Shown piece by piece: positions 9,021 through 17,955 of a DNA stretch of 64,000 nt. A program made the position numbers and the translations under genes. The stretch's first letter is position 1; every line of letters starts with the position of its first letter. The stretch comes from an uncultured Kordiimonas sp. (GTDB lineage Bacteria > Pseudomonadota > Alphaproteobacteria > Sphingomonadales > Kordiimonadaceae), in NCBI GenBank assembly GCA_947492375.1, contig CANLMI010000001.1, forward strand, positions 1-64,000. The letters are read 5' to 3'. The notes below the pieces were generated by a model that ran no database searches, was not told the DNA's origin, and saw nothing but the letters and a program-made list of their open reading frames with translations.

Positions 9021-9452
9021 ATGACCACAGATGACGGCAAAGACTTTTATAAAAGAGCGGTGGCTGACCTTAAGGACTATAGGCCCGAGATATTGGAATA
9101 CAAATGGTTTCAAGAGTATGGCAGGGTGATTGGAAATTATGTGCCGCACAATTGGCGCGAGGGTCCCGCGCCAGAAGTGCCAGTCGACAAGGTGCTTACA
9201 GTTCTTGAGGACTGTATGAGTTATCCAGAAATAGTTGAAGCATTTTCTAGTGCGCCGCCTGACGGTCAAATTCCAAATAGGGAACGGGAATTACTGCATT
9301 GGTTTGGTTGGTATATTAATAATAAATATCAGATTCAGTTTAGTGTGATTATTGGCCCGATGCGAGAACTGGCGAATAAAACATACAAAGGATTAAATGA
9401 TCCTATATTTAGAGACTATTTGATAAGTGAGTACGGAATTTCAGATGGTTAA
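9021..9452 (+). CDS. Unknown soluble protein, paralog of the gene at 8282
   Basis: Not recognised. The 143-aa product is acidic and lacks a signal peptide. It repeats the motif order of the 159-aa protein encoded at 8282-8761 (PEILEYKWFQEY, SYPEI, IPNRER, LNDPIFRDYL) but carries none of that protein's extra cysteines. ATG 9021 has AAAGG ten bases upstream, a mediocre SD. The gene stands alone on its 3' side, facing the minus-strand paraoxonase-like gene 93 bp away. Small paralog pairs of this kind are often toxin-immunity, polymorphic-immunity or contact-dependent families, but nothing in the sequence proves that here. Confidence 0.7.
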   Translation: MTTDDGKDFYKRAVADLKDYRPEILEYKWFQEYGRVIGNYVPHNWREGPAPEVPVDKVLTVLEDCMSYPEIVEAFSSAPPDGQIPNRERELLHWFGWYINNKYQIQFSVIIGPMRELANKTYKGLNDPIFRDYLISEYGISDG

Positions 9453-9545
9453 AGATTGGATTAGGTGTCAGTCATACTCACAATTAACTTTAGGGATTCA
9501 ATGCTTATGGCATAGATGTTAAGAGTTAGTGCTGTAACAACGTGA

Positions 9546-10601
9546 TCATCCCCCACACACCAGCACATGCCCGTCGAACACTGCACCGATGACGAGCTTA
9601 TCACCGTAGGGTGCGCCGACGCTGGCGGCGTTGATGAGGCCTGCATTATCCATGAAGACGGTGTCTATGCGTTCGCTGTTCGGGTTGATTTTCAGCACTT
9701 GTGAGGGCGAGATGGCGGTTTCGTCCGATGCGTGTTTAAGAAAATCAAAAATGTAAGGGTGCCCCGCAACATATAAATTTCCACCCGCATCCATTTCAAT
9801 ATTATCGGGGCCAGTATCAAGCTCGATTGATTTCACGAATTTAAGCGCGCCGGTTGCGGGTGTGCGGGCGTAAACGCCAATTTCGCGCCTAAGTACCTCT
9901 GCGATATAGACGGTGTTACCGTCCGCAGACATATTGATACCGTTTGCGTACTTTAATCCCTCAACAGCTGTGAAGCCCGCAAAACCATCGAAATAGACAA
10001 CGCTCGCGAGCGGCAGTGCGAGGTATGCCTCAAGCGATGCCATCAGGCCGCTTTTATATTTCCTGTCGATCGTTGCGTAAAACGAGCTTGGCCCCACGGC
10101 GAGGATATCATTTGGTGATGTTAGGTCCTGAAACTGGATGCTTTCAAAGTAGGTGAGGGTGCCATCATCCGCGACATCAAACAATTCGATATGGTTTTCG
10201 CCGGTTGTCGCGTGATTGATAACAAACAGACGGGTGACGACGGTGCCGTCACCGCGGTCACCAGACCACAGGCTAATGCCGTGGGGCTGGAAATCAACGG
10301 GGCCATTCGTTGATACTTTGCGGATTTGATCAGGGTTATCGATAGGGAAGGCATAGATGCCGCCTTGTGCTGGATTGTCTCCCTCTGGTACGCGGCGATC
10401 AGCGGCAGAGACGAAAACCATGCCGGTACTCGAGTCAATCGTTACGTCCTCAGTACCTGCAAAGACATCAACGGGTTTGCACATGGCGTTATCGGTTGGT
10501 GCGGTGGTGATAAAGGCGCCGGACGCACGGGTGATGTTAACGCCGATATAGACGGTGACAAGAAGGAAAAGGCCGCCCAGTGCAACGAGTATTTTTTTCA
10601 T
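9546..10601 (-). CDS. Paraoxonase/arylesterase-like lactonase
   Basis: Predicted calcium-dependent six-bladed propeller hydrolase of the serum paraoxonase (PON) family, 351 aa, which hydrolyses lactones and aryl esters. The N-terminus MKKILVALGGLFLLVTVYIG is an uncleaved or cleavable signal as in PON1, so the enzyme acts outside the cytoplasm. Calcium ligands of the family are visible in order: Glu-Asp in AGTEDVTID (E51, D52), Asn in SPNDILAVG, Asn in YANGINMS and Asp-Asn in GPDNIEMD; PHGIS and the late AGHPYIF motif also fit. I chose the ATG at 10601 because GGGGGA lies eight bases upstream; the codon at 10619 would bury that SD. It is a single gene between two transcription units. The substrate is not known. 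Confidence 0.82.
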   Translation of the reverse strand: MKKILVALGGLFLLVTVYIGVNITRASGAFITTAPTDNAMCKPVDVFAGTEDVTIDSSTGMVFVSAADRRVPEGDNPAQGGIYAFPIDNPDQIRKVSTNGPVDFQPHGISLWSGDRGDGTVVTRLFVINHATTGENHIELFDVADDGTLTYFESIQFQDLTSPNDILAVGPSSFYATIDRKYKSGLMASLEAYLALPLASVVYFDGFAGFTAVEGLKYANGINMSADGNTVYIAEVLRREIGVYARTPATGALKFVKSIELDTGPDNIEMDAGGNLYVAGHPYIFDFLKHASDETAISPSQVLKINPNSERIDTVFMDNAGLINAASVGAPYGDKLVIGAVFDGHVLVCGG

Positions 10602-10650
10602 GGCTGTTTCCCCCACCATTAATTTGTTAATTTATTGATGTCGGATGATA

Positions 10651-12792
10651 TTACGGTGCTTCGCTGATCGCAAGTCTGCCGGATAAATTAGGGTTGAGCG
10701 TTTCAATAACAGTCATGAAATGCGCTTCACGGTATTCCTGTTTCCAAAGCAGGTTGGCAATTTCCTTGGCGCGCGCCTCGTTTCCCAGAAGCATATGTGC
10801 CTCCATCAAGGCTGATTTGGTGCGCGGGTGGATGACATCGATTTTGTGATCATATAGATCGATCACCTTTTGCCACTGCTTTTTTGCTCGGTCAGTTTGC
10901 TTGTTTTTTTCAAGGGTTTTGCCGTAGAGCACGAGCATTTGTGAACGGAAATTTTTAGCGTCAATCATCGTGAGGTATGCCTCAGGCGATTGTTCTATTG
11001 CGATTAAAATAGATGCCAGATGACTACTAATAGATGCTGGATCAACATCCATTGCGTAATCATACAGCGCTTTGGCAAGGTGTGTATTGTAATAAAAACT
11101 CTTTCTGTATGTTCTTGATGGTTCTTGACTGTAGAGTTCTGCTGAGTCATTCACCGCAATGTCGAGAACTTCTTTGGCACTGTCATATTCATCGGTAGCG
11201 ACATATGTTTGCGCGAGGAAAGCGCGTGCTCGAGCGCTTTGTTCAATGGCGGTGTAGTTCGGATTTATAAGGTCTTTATTTAGATTTTGTGAGCGTATGA
11301 TGGCGCTTTTAAAATGTGTGATTGCCGCATTCGTATCACCTGTTAATACTTCGGTTTCCGCAAGCCATAATGTTGAGCGTGCTTCCATCAATCGCCGGGT
11401 TTCGTTTTTAGGTCCGCGTGACAAAGATGTACGATAGATCGAATGCCCGGTTTTTCTGGAATGTAATGCCTTTGACAATGGATGCAATATTTCTTGGGCT
11501 CTCGATAAATGGTAATAGCCGCCGCCATCACTTGCCGCATATAGATCATTTTTATCGTCTCTTGAACTTAAGATGCTTTGAGCTTTAAGTCTAAGCTCCA
11601 GCCCCTTTGTAAATTCATCTAATGCCTTTACCGGGTCTTGGTTGAACTCCAAATCTTGTTCGGCCGAATATATGTAAGAATTTGATAGTTCGCTTATAAT
11701 GTAAACATTATGCGGATTTTTTTCATGCCCAGATTCTGCAATTTGACGATGTATCAAAAGTATTTCTTGTGCTTTATTATGATCGCCGATTTCCGTATAT
11801 GTATCAGCGTTTAGAAAAATTAAATATGCAATTTGCGCTAATACAATGGGATCAATATTATCTTGCGATTGAAGAAGAGTTATCTGATCATCAATCATTG
11901 GTTCGAGAAAGTCTAAAATTTCATCAAAGCGATTTTGATTCTCATATAGTTGTGCGATCTGTCCAATTGCGTGATTACGTTGAATGAGCAGCTCTGACGA
12001 CATTTCCAGAATGTTATCACCTTTGAGGCTATCAACGAGTTTTTCAGCGATTTTGAGCCGATCAATATTGTAAAATTTACTGCCTAAAACTTCTTCGCCC
12101 ATAAACCAAATGAGTTCATTGGATTGCGTTAACTCTTCTTGAGCTTTGCGCCTAGCTATATCAGCTTCCTTCCGAGCTATATTCGCTTCAATGGCAAGGG
12201 CGCTTATGATGCTGATAATAGCTATCGCGGCAATGCCAGCTAGGGCGTATTTCTTCTGCCGCCTCGCGCTATCGCGGATGATAAGATCGCTGAGTTTTAC
12301 ATTTAATACACCGGCTGCGATTTTGAGCATGGCATTATGCTTGCCATCACCGCCCTTACGAGCGTCTACAGCAAGGGGCTCAATGTACCCTTCTTGATCT
12401 TTACCTATCAAAATTGATGGTGGAAAACACTCAGTGTTATCACTGCTGCCGGGCTCGCCGCTAACAATAAAACATAGTATATTCCGCTTGTTTTTTAATC
12501 GTTTGAATTCTGTGATCTCTTCTTGAACACGTTCTGATTTTGCTGAATGCGGTGAGCAGATAACAATTAGATTGTCACTTGCACGAAGGGCATCGAATAT
12601 TTCCTCTTGAATGCTGTCTGAAGCAGGGAGCTCTTCACGGTCACGGAAGATAGGGCTTAGGCTATCAGGTGTATTGCCCGAGCGCGCCATTAGATATTTG
12701 GGTATTTTATAGCTTTCTAGCGCATTTAAGAGCCATTTGGCCCATTTTGCATCTTGGTGGCTATAACTAATGAACGCTTTGTATTTAGGCAC
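10651..12792 (-). CDS. TIR-TM-TPR protein 1
   Basis: The 713-aa protein has a cytoplasmic TIR_2 domain (about 3-125: YKAFISYSH, IFRDREELPAS, LIVICSPHSAKS), a conserved post-TIR helical element (EPLAVDARKGGDGK to LIIRDSARRQKK, about 138-180), a TM helix (about 181-201), a short coiled coil and then about 500 residues of TPR-like helices. TIR domains bind or hydrolyse NAD or act as adaptors. Here the Trp of the bacterial WxxxE motif is Arg88 while Glu92 remains, so NADase activity is uncertain. Positive residues before the TM helix suggest TIR inside and TPR outside. The start is a GTG with a weak SD. It belongs with the genes at 32612 and 51386, but has no obvious partner gene. Confidence 0.85.
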   Translation of the reverse strand: MPKYKAFISYSHQDAKWAKWLLNALESYKIPKYLMARSGNTPDSLSPIFRDREELPASDSIQEEIFDALRASDNLIVICSPHSAKSERVQEEITEFKRLKNKRNILCFIVSGEPGSSDNTECFPPSILIGKDQEGYIEPLAVDARKGGDGKHNAMLKIAAGVLNVKLSDLIIRDSARRQKKYALAGIAAIAIISIISALAIEANIARKEADIARRKAQEELTQSNELIWFMGEEVLGSKFYNIDRLKIAEKLVDSLKGDNILEMSSELLIQRNHAIGQIAQLYENQNRFDEILDFLEPMIDDQITLLQSQDNIDPIVLAQIAYLIFLNADTYTEIGDHNKAQEILLIHRQIAESGHEKNPHNVYIISELSNSYIYSAEQDLEFNQDPVKALDEFTKGLELRLKAQSILSSRDDKNDLYAASDGGGYYHLSRAQEILHPLSKALHSRKTGHSIYRTSLSRGPKNETRRLMEARSTLWLAETEVLTGDTNAAITHFKSAIIRSQNLNKDLINPNYTAIEQSARARAFLAQTYVATDEYDSAKEVLDIAVNDSAELYSQEPSRTYRKSFYYNTHLAKALYDYAMDVDPASISSHLASILIAIEQSPEAYLTMIDAKNFRSQMLVLYGKTLEKNKQTDRAKKQWQKVIDLYDHKIDVIHPRTKSALMEAHMLLGNEARAKEIANLLWKQEYREAHFMTVIETLNPNLSGRLAISEAP

Positions 12793-12883
12793 AAATTAAC
12801 TCGGTAAATTTAACGCCGCACATAATCATACCATATGACCATATTGCTATTTTACGGGGCTGATTGTTATAGATAATGGTGTG

Positions 12884-13792
12884 TCAAAACCCGTTCAGTG
12901 GCATTGTTTCAGGGCGCTGAAGCCAGTTATTAGCGGGGTAATGCGCTGCGTGGTCTATAACATGTAAGGTAAAGGCATGGCGGGACTTATCAGATGTGTT
13001 TGCGGCCGATAAATGCGGGAACAAACCATTAAAGACTAAAACTGTGCCTTTAGGGGCCTCTAATGCAACTTTGTTCGTTTCATCAAACGGGGCCGGGTCG
13101 AGGGTTTCATGACACCCTTTGTTTGGGTTTTCTTTGCTGCGCATGAAGCGTTCCTTGGGATGTTCAAAACCCTTATGTCCGCCCGGAATACCCCACAAGC
13201 AACCATTTTCAAGCGTTGCATCCTCAATAGCTACCCAAAAGGCGAGGCAGGTTTGTGGCTCGGTCCAGATATAGGTGCTATCCTGGTGGCATTTTACTTC
13301 GCCGCCAATATGCGGTTGCTTGAAGATATACATGCTTTGCAACAATAAGGGATGCTGGTGACCAAGGCCCTCTGCAATTGCACTAAAGGCGGGCTGGCGT
13401 GAAAATTCATTATAAACAGGATCGCTGTCATGCATTGCATGGCCGATTTTATTCAGCGCAAGCTCTTTGGGTTTAGAAAGTGCCCCCTGTTCATCAAATG
13501 CCCCTTCCTCAAAGAAAAAGCGGGTCATGTGGCCCGAAGACATGAAATATTCGTCGCTGGCATGGGCTTCTGATATGCTGGAAAAGACGCTTGAATGATT
13601 ACTGGCATCAAAGTCATCAACCATTGCCATCGTGCGGGCTTTTAATTTGTCACAAAGAGCTGCGGGTACAAGCCCGTCAAGAACTAAAACGCCGTCACGC
13701 TCAAACGCTGTTTGCATTTCTGCGGATAAGGTCTTGAAATTTTGTGCGTCAAAGCGCGGAACAATATTTTGGGTGGCTGATTGAGACATCAT
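12884..13792 (-). CDS. Phytanoyl-CoA dioxygenase (PhyH) family protein
   Basis: Predicted Fe(II)/2-oxoglutarate-dependent oxygenase of 302 aa, closest in character to PHYHD1-like members. The metal triad is visible: His169 and Asp171 in KCHQDSTYIW, and His260 in GLFPHLSAANTS; Arg271 in SRHAFTLH is placed to hold 2-oxoglutarate. FAFW-type strand residues (CLAFWVAIEDATLENGC) are typical of the double-stranded beta-helix core. No signal peptide, so it is cytoplasmic. It starts at tandem ATG codons with a poor SD. It stands alone, 91 bp upstream of the TIR-TPR gene on the same strand and divergent from rmuC, so the substrate cannot be derived from context. Confidence 0.85.
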   Translation of the reverse strand: MMSQSATQNIVPRFDAQNFKTLSAEMQTAFERDGVLVLDGLVPAALCDKLKARTMAMVDDFDASNHSSVFSSISEAHASDEYFMSSGHMTRFFFEEGAFDEQGALSKPKELALNKIGHAMHDSDPVYNEFSRQPAFSAIAEGLGHQHPLLLQSMYIFKQPHIGGEVKCHQDSTYIWTEPQTCLAFWVAIEDATLENGCLWGIPGGHKGFEHPKERFMRSKENPNKGCHETLDPAPFDETNKVALEAPKGTVLVFNGLFPHLSAANTSDKSRHAFTLHVIDHAAHYPANNWLQRPETMPLNGF

Positions 13793-13979
13793 CTATAACT
13801 TACGTGATTTAAGGTGATTAAATTAATACCTAAAGACAATCACAGCCGGTTCGCGGCGTCAAGTTATTCAGAGTATCTGCGGCAATATTGATCTTTTGTT
13901 TAATTGCCTTGAAAGCGCGTAGAACAAAATGCTAACAAAAAGTTCTGTGCTATCATGAATATAAAGCGAGGCCTATTCT

Positions 13980-15362
13980 GTGGATATAACCAATTATATT
14001 GCTGAAATCCTTATCGGGGTTACGATTATTCTGTTGATCGTTACAATGATTGGTATGTCGCGGTTGCATCACATGCTGGCTGAAATGCGTGCCTTGGGTA
14101 CGATTTCTGATGAACAGCAAGCGGAAGAGTTCGCTGCGCGTGAGCGTCAGGAAGCTTATGCCATTAAGCAAGAAGCACATGCCATCAAAATGGAAGAGCG
14201 ACTTGATGGCCTGCGCCGTGAAGGAATGGAGCGCGAGCAAATCACCCGTGATGCCTTTGCCAAGGAAATGCGCCACAACCGCGAAGAACTGAAGCGCGAA
14301 ATGCTCTCGCTTTCAGAAACCGTGCGTAAATTGGGGGCAGAGCAAACAAAAGGGCAGGGTGAGTTCCGTGATAAGCTAGACGAGAAAATGAAAGAGCTGC
14401 GCCTTGAAAACAGCGAAAAGCTGGAGGAAATGCGCAAAACCGTTGATGAAAAATTACAAACAACGCTTGAAAAGCGCTTAAGCGAAAGCTTTAAAACTGT
14501 CTCTGAACGTCTGGAGGCTGTGCACAAGGGCTTGGGCGAGATGCAAAACCTTGCAACCGGCGTTGGTGACCTGAAACGGGTTCTAACTAATGTGAAATCA
14601 CGCGGTACGTTTGGTGAGGTGCAATTAGGGCTGCTGATAGAGGATTTCCTCACGCCGGATCAATTTGTTCCAAATTATGATGCCGGTAAAAAATCAGGCG
14701 GTGAGCGTGTTGAATTTGGTATCCGTGTGCCAGGCGTTGAGGGGGACAGGCCGGTTTACCTGCCTGTTGATGCCAAATTCCCTACCGAGGACTATGAGCG
14801 CCTGCTCGGTGCTGTGGAAACGGGAGATGCGGAAGGTATTGAAGTAGCGTCCAAGTCATTAGAACGTTCCATCAAACGATTTGCGAAAGATATTTCAGAT
14901 AAATATATCAACCCTCCGCACACAACCGACTGGGCGATTTTATTTTTACCAACCGAAGGGCTTTATGCTGAGGTGTTAAGGCGACCGGGCTTGTTTGAAA
15001 GCCTCCAGCGCGATTTGAAGGTAACAGTAGCCGGACCGACAAACTTTCAGGTCTTGCTCTCTACCTTCAGAATGGGCTTTCGTCAGCTTGTTTTGCAAGA
15101 GCGGGCATCAGAGGTTTGGGAAGTATTGGGGGCTGTTAAACTTGAGTTTGGTCGTTTTGGTGACCAGATCGATAAGATGGGTAAAAGCCTGAACGCGGCG
15201 CTTAACCATGTGGAAACACTCGATCGGCGAAAACGTGTTATGCTGCGTGCGCTTAAGGGGGTTGAAGAAATTGATGAAAGTGAAGCGCTTAAATTAATCG
15301 GCGCTGACACACCGCAAAATGGGGAGTTGTTTGATGGGGAAGGACCAGAAGAAAACGAGTAA
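13980..15362 (+). CDS. rmuC: DNA recombination protein RmuC
   Basis: RmuC-family protein of 460 aa, associated with limiting recombination at inverted repeats and with a predicted nuclease-like fold. It has an N-terminal TM helix (about 7-25), a long charged coiled coil (about 45-190), then the RmuC core beginning at RGTFGEVQLGLLIEDFL (about 207-224) with the characteristic VYLPVDAKFP, DWAILFLPTEGLYAEV and GPTNFQVLLSTFRMGF motifs. The length is normal for the family. It starts at GTG 13980 with GCGAGG upstream. The last nine codons overlap the start of the DUF1801 gene, so the two genes are co-translated. Confidence 0.95.
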   Translation: MDITNYIAEILIGVTIILLIVTMIGMSRLHHMLAEMRALGTISDEQQAEEFAARERQEAYAIKQEAHAIKMEERLDGLRREGMEREQITRDAFAKEMRHNREELKREMLSLSETVRKLGAEQTKGQGEFRDKLDEKMKELRLENSEKLEEMRKTVDEKLQTTLEKRLSESFKTVSERLEAVHKGLGEMQNLATGVGDLKRVLTNVKSRGTFGEVQLGLLIEDFLTPDQFVPNYDAGKKSGGERVEFGIRVPGVEGDRPVYLPVDAKFPTEDYERLLGAVETGDAEGIEVASKSLERSIKRFAKDISDKYINPPHTTDWAILFLPTEGLYAEVLRRPGLFESLQRDLKVTVAGPTNFQVLLSTFRMGFRQLVLQERASEVWEVLGAVKLEFGRFGDQIDKMGKSLNAALNHVETLDRRKRVMLRALKGVEEIDESEALKLIGADTPQNGELFDGEGPEENE

Positions 15363-15780
15363 AAATCAGAATAAAACTGTAGCGGGTGACGGCGATGTAA
15401 AGGCCTTTATCGCTGCAGTTGAGCATGACACCCGCCGCCGTGACGCCGAAATATTGCTTGAGATGATGACACGACTGACAGGGCATGCCCCTAAAATGTG
15501 GGGGCCAAGCATTATCGGATTTGGTGACTATCATTATACATATGAAAGCGGGCGCGAGGGCGATATGCTGAGGCATGGCTTTTCACCGCGAAAGGCGAAC
15601 CTTGCCTTATATATCTCTGGTGGTTTTAAAGATAATTTGGAAATCCTTAAGCGCTTAGGTAAGCATAAAGTTGGCAAATCGTGCCTCTATATCAACAAGC
15701 TTGTGGATATAGACCTTCAGGTTTTGGAAGAAATAATAAAGCGCGATATTACATATATGGATGAAAAATATCCTGTTTAG
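15334..15780 (+). CDS. DUF1801 domain protein
   Basis: Small cytoplasmic protein of 148 aa of the DUF1801 (YdhG-like) family, whose function is not established. Family hallmarks are the helical start VKAFIAAVEHDTRRRDAEIL, the segment GHAPKMWGPSIIGFG with Tyr-rich YHYTYESG following, and the C-terminal GKSCLYINKLVDIDLQVLEE. I chose ATG 15334 because GGGGAG is seven bases upstream; the ORF could begin 15 bases earlier but without an SD. It overlaps the 3' end of rmuC by 29 bp, making a two-gene operon. Confidence 0.85.
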   Translation: MGKDQKKTSKNQNKTVAGDGDVKAFIAAVEHDTRRRDAEILLEMMTRLTGHAPKMWGPSIIGFGDYHYTYESGREGDMLRHGFSPRKANLALYISGGFKDNLEILKRLGKHKVGKSCLYINKLVDIDLQVLEEIIKRDITYMDEKYPV

Positions 15781-15831
15781 GTATATATGCTGCTGGATTG
15801 GATAAAATATAGAAAGATACTAAAAGATATA

Positions 15832-16665
15832 ATGAAAAAAACGATAGCGACTTTAACGCTTTTTATCAGCCTTGGTTTTGTAGAAGCTGATGACACTTCT
15901 GATACTATAAAATTCTACGCACTTGATTGCGGTAACATCGCCGTTTCTGATATGGCACCTTTCGATAAGACGGGTCGTTTCAGTGGCCAATCCGCAGACC
16001 TAATTGTTCCCTGTTATCTTATACGCCACCCCAAGGGTGATATGCTTTGGGACACCGGATTAGATCAGGGAATTCTTGACAAACCCGTACCTGCCGCTAG
16101 CGGCTTTCACTCAACCGTATCGATTAAGTTAACGGATCAATTGGCAGCGATCGGGCTTGTGCCGGCTGATATCGATTATGTTGCAATCTCGCATGCGCAT
16201 CCCGATCATGCAGGTAATGTAAATTTGTTCGATAAATCAACGTTTATCATCAATAGCGCAGAGTATGCATTTATGTTCTCAGGTGCGGTTTTAACGGATA
16301 CCGACTGGTCCAACTATTATGATAAGGTAGATGCCTTACCGAAGGTGCAGTTTGATGACCATCACGATGTTTTTGGCGATGGAAAAGTTATCATTCACTC
16401 AACACCTGGTCATACGCCGGGCAGTTCTGCTTTAGAGCTGACGCTAGAGAATTCAGGTACGCTTTTATTAAGCGGTGATCTTTACACGCATGCTGGCGCA
16501 CGTGAATTTAAATCAATCCCTACTTTTACAATGGACGAAGCGGCAGCGCTGGCATCGATGGAAAAGTTTGAAAATATCGCCCGCCGGAAAAACGCACGTG
16601 TTATTGTTGAGCATGACAGCGCGCACTTTAAAAACTTGCCTAAGTTTCCTGCATATCTTGATTGA
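15832..16665 (+). CDS. Exported metallo-beta-lactamase-fold hydrolase, AHL-lactonase-like
   Basis: Predicted periplasmic zinc hydrolase of 277 aa resembling N-acyl-homoserine lactonases of the metallo-beta-lactamase superfamily. The signal peptide MKKTIATLTLFISLGFVEA precedes the core. Zinc ligands are visible: H121, H123, D125 and H126 in SHAHPDHAGN, the His of TPGHTPGSS, Asp in LSGDLYTH and His in VEHDSAHF. The early DTGLDQ motif is also typical. ATG 15832 was chosen because it begins the signal peptide, although the SD is weak; an upstream ATG at 15787 would add a 15-residue hydrophilic leader. Lactonase specificity is inferred from motif spacing only. Confidence 0.82.
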   Translation: MKKTIATLTLFISLGFVEADDTSDTIKFYALDCGNIAVSDMAPFDKTGRFSGQSADLIVPCYLIRHPKGDMLWDTGLDQGILDKPVPAASGFHSTVSIKLTDQLAAIGLVPADIDYVAISHAHPDHAGNVNLFDKSTFIINSAEYAFMFSGAVLTDTDWSNYYDKVDALPKVQFDDHHDVFGDGKVIIHSTPGHTPGSSALELTLENSGTLLLSGDLYTHAGAREFKSIPTFTMDEAAALASMEKFENIARRKNARVIVEHDSAHFKNLPKFPAYLD

Positions 16666-16669
16666 ATGG

Positions 16670-16692
16670 TAAAAAGATCAGGCAAACCTGAT
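16670..16692 (-). terminator. Probable intrinsic terminator of the acyltransferase gene
   Basis: ATCAGG-CAAA-CCTGAT (16677-16692) is followed on the minus strand by CTTTTTA. The stem is only six base pairs, so efficiency is uncertain. It lies between two convergent genes. Confidence 0.5.
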
Positions 16693-16707
16693 GCTTATGA
16701 CCAAAAA

Positions 16708-17745
16708 CTAGCATCCAACTATCAAGCGGCTTCGGCTGCCAGTTATTTTTTTTACGATTAATAATGATAGTATTGATAACACGGTTACAAACAGGGTGAA
16801 AAGCATATAGGCCGGAAGCGAGGCGGTGATAATACCGCCTGATATGCCGAAATATTCCAAGGCAATTTTTGCGGCTGCCAAAAAATATCCATGTACAAAG
16901 AAGATACCAAAACTGAGTTCCGCAGTTTGGTTGATATATAGCGCCTTTGGGAAAGTGATATGTGTCAGCCAATATAATAATAAAAGGGCTGTGATCAGTT
17001 TGAAGGCAAAAATAAAACTTATCAAAGGATAGAGGCCGGCTGTTGTTGCGTAAAGCGCTGCAATGGCGGTGACAATCAGCGGGATGTGAAAGCGTTTTGT
17101 GAAGGTGTTTACCTGATCAGAATAGCGTGAGCAGAACATCCCGAAATAATAGGCTGGGAATAAATACATGGCCTTGCTGATGGCACTGAAATAACCATTC
17201 AGATTTAATTGGATTAGAACGCCGTCTCTTCCAAGATATAGCGATAAGGGGATCAAGATCGCAAGGCTAATATAGGGCCACTTAAGACGATCAAGTTTTA
17301 TCAATAGGGGTGCGAGCAGATATAACAGGGTGATTGTTGGCACAAACCAGAAAGGGGCGAGATGTTGCCCGCTGACCAAGAATAGAGCAACCTGCGTGAG
17401 GATGGATAAATCATCAAAGCCGTTTGGCATGTTTTGATCAACGAATGTAAGGCTTGCAATCAATGCAGGGATTGAGACGATCAGATAGGGAATGATGACA
17501 TTTTTGATTTTGGTTTTGAAATAGCTGCCGGTATTGAATTTGCCGGACAAATGCTGGAATAAATATCCTGCGATGAAGAAAAACCAGACGGATGATTGAT
17601 TGACGATACTGTCAATCAGGTTGAACATCGAAACAGATCGTGCCCAGTCAAAATTATGGAGCGCATGAGCGGCGACAATACAAACTATTGCCAGCCCTCT
17701 AAATTGGTGCACGTTAGTCAGAAAATTTGACTGAGTGGCTGTCAA
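16708..17745 (-). CDS. Acyltransferase family 3 membrane protein
   Basis: Integral membrane O-acyltransferase of 345 aa, a family that transfers acetyl or other acyl groups to surface or secreted sugars. The N-terminal motif QFRGLAIVCIVAAHAL (about 14-29) contains the catalytic-type Arg and His of the family, and about ten hydrophobic helices follow (for example SSVWFFFIAGYLFQHL and the late FGIFFVHGYFLAAA). It starts at TTG 17745, justified by AGGA eight bases upstream. It is monocistronic, convergent with the lactonase-like gene. No polysaccharide genes flank it, so the acceptor is unknown. Confidence 0.85.
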   Translation of the reverse strand: MTATQSNFLTNVHQFRGLAIVCIVAAHALHNFDWARSVSMFNLIDSIVNQSSVWFFFIAGYLFQHLSGKFNTGSYFKTKIKNVIIPYLIVSIPALIASLTFVDQNMPNGFDDLSILTQVALFLVSGQHLAPFWFVPTITLLYLLAPLLIKLDRLKWPYISLAILIPLSLYLGRDGVLIQLNLNGYFSAISKAMYLFPAYYFGMFCSRYSDQVNTFTKRFHIPLIVTAIAALYATTAGLYPLISFIFAFKLITALLLLYWLTHITFPKALYINQTAELSFGIFFVHGYFLAAAKIALEYFGISGGIITASLPAYMLFTLFVTVLSILSLLIVKKITGSRSRLIVGC

Positions 17746-17884
17746 TGATGTTGTCCTGTTCGATTGATATAGTTGGTCTGTCGCTACTGTTGTCCCCTTC
17801 CGATAGGAAGAGTTTATTTGATACTAAAGGCAAGTGCCTAGAATTAAAAGTATTCTTCCATTCGTCTTTTAACCATGCATATTA

Positions 17885-17910
17885 GAAAAAGTGACGGCCA
17901 AGACTGGCCG
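17885..17910 (-). terminator. Intrinsic terminator of the two-module exported protein gene
   Basis: CGGCCA-AGAC-TGGCCG (17895-17910) forms a perfect 6-bp GC-rich stem; on the minus strand it is followed by TCAC and a T-run (17886-17890). Confidence 0.65.
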
Positions 17911-17955
17911 CCAAAAGTTTGGGCTTTCGTTGAAATTTGATTGCTCGCCTTTATA

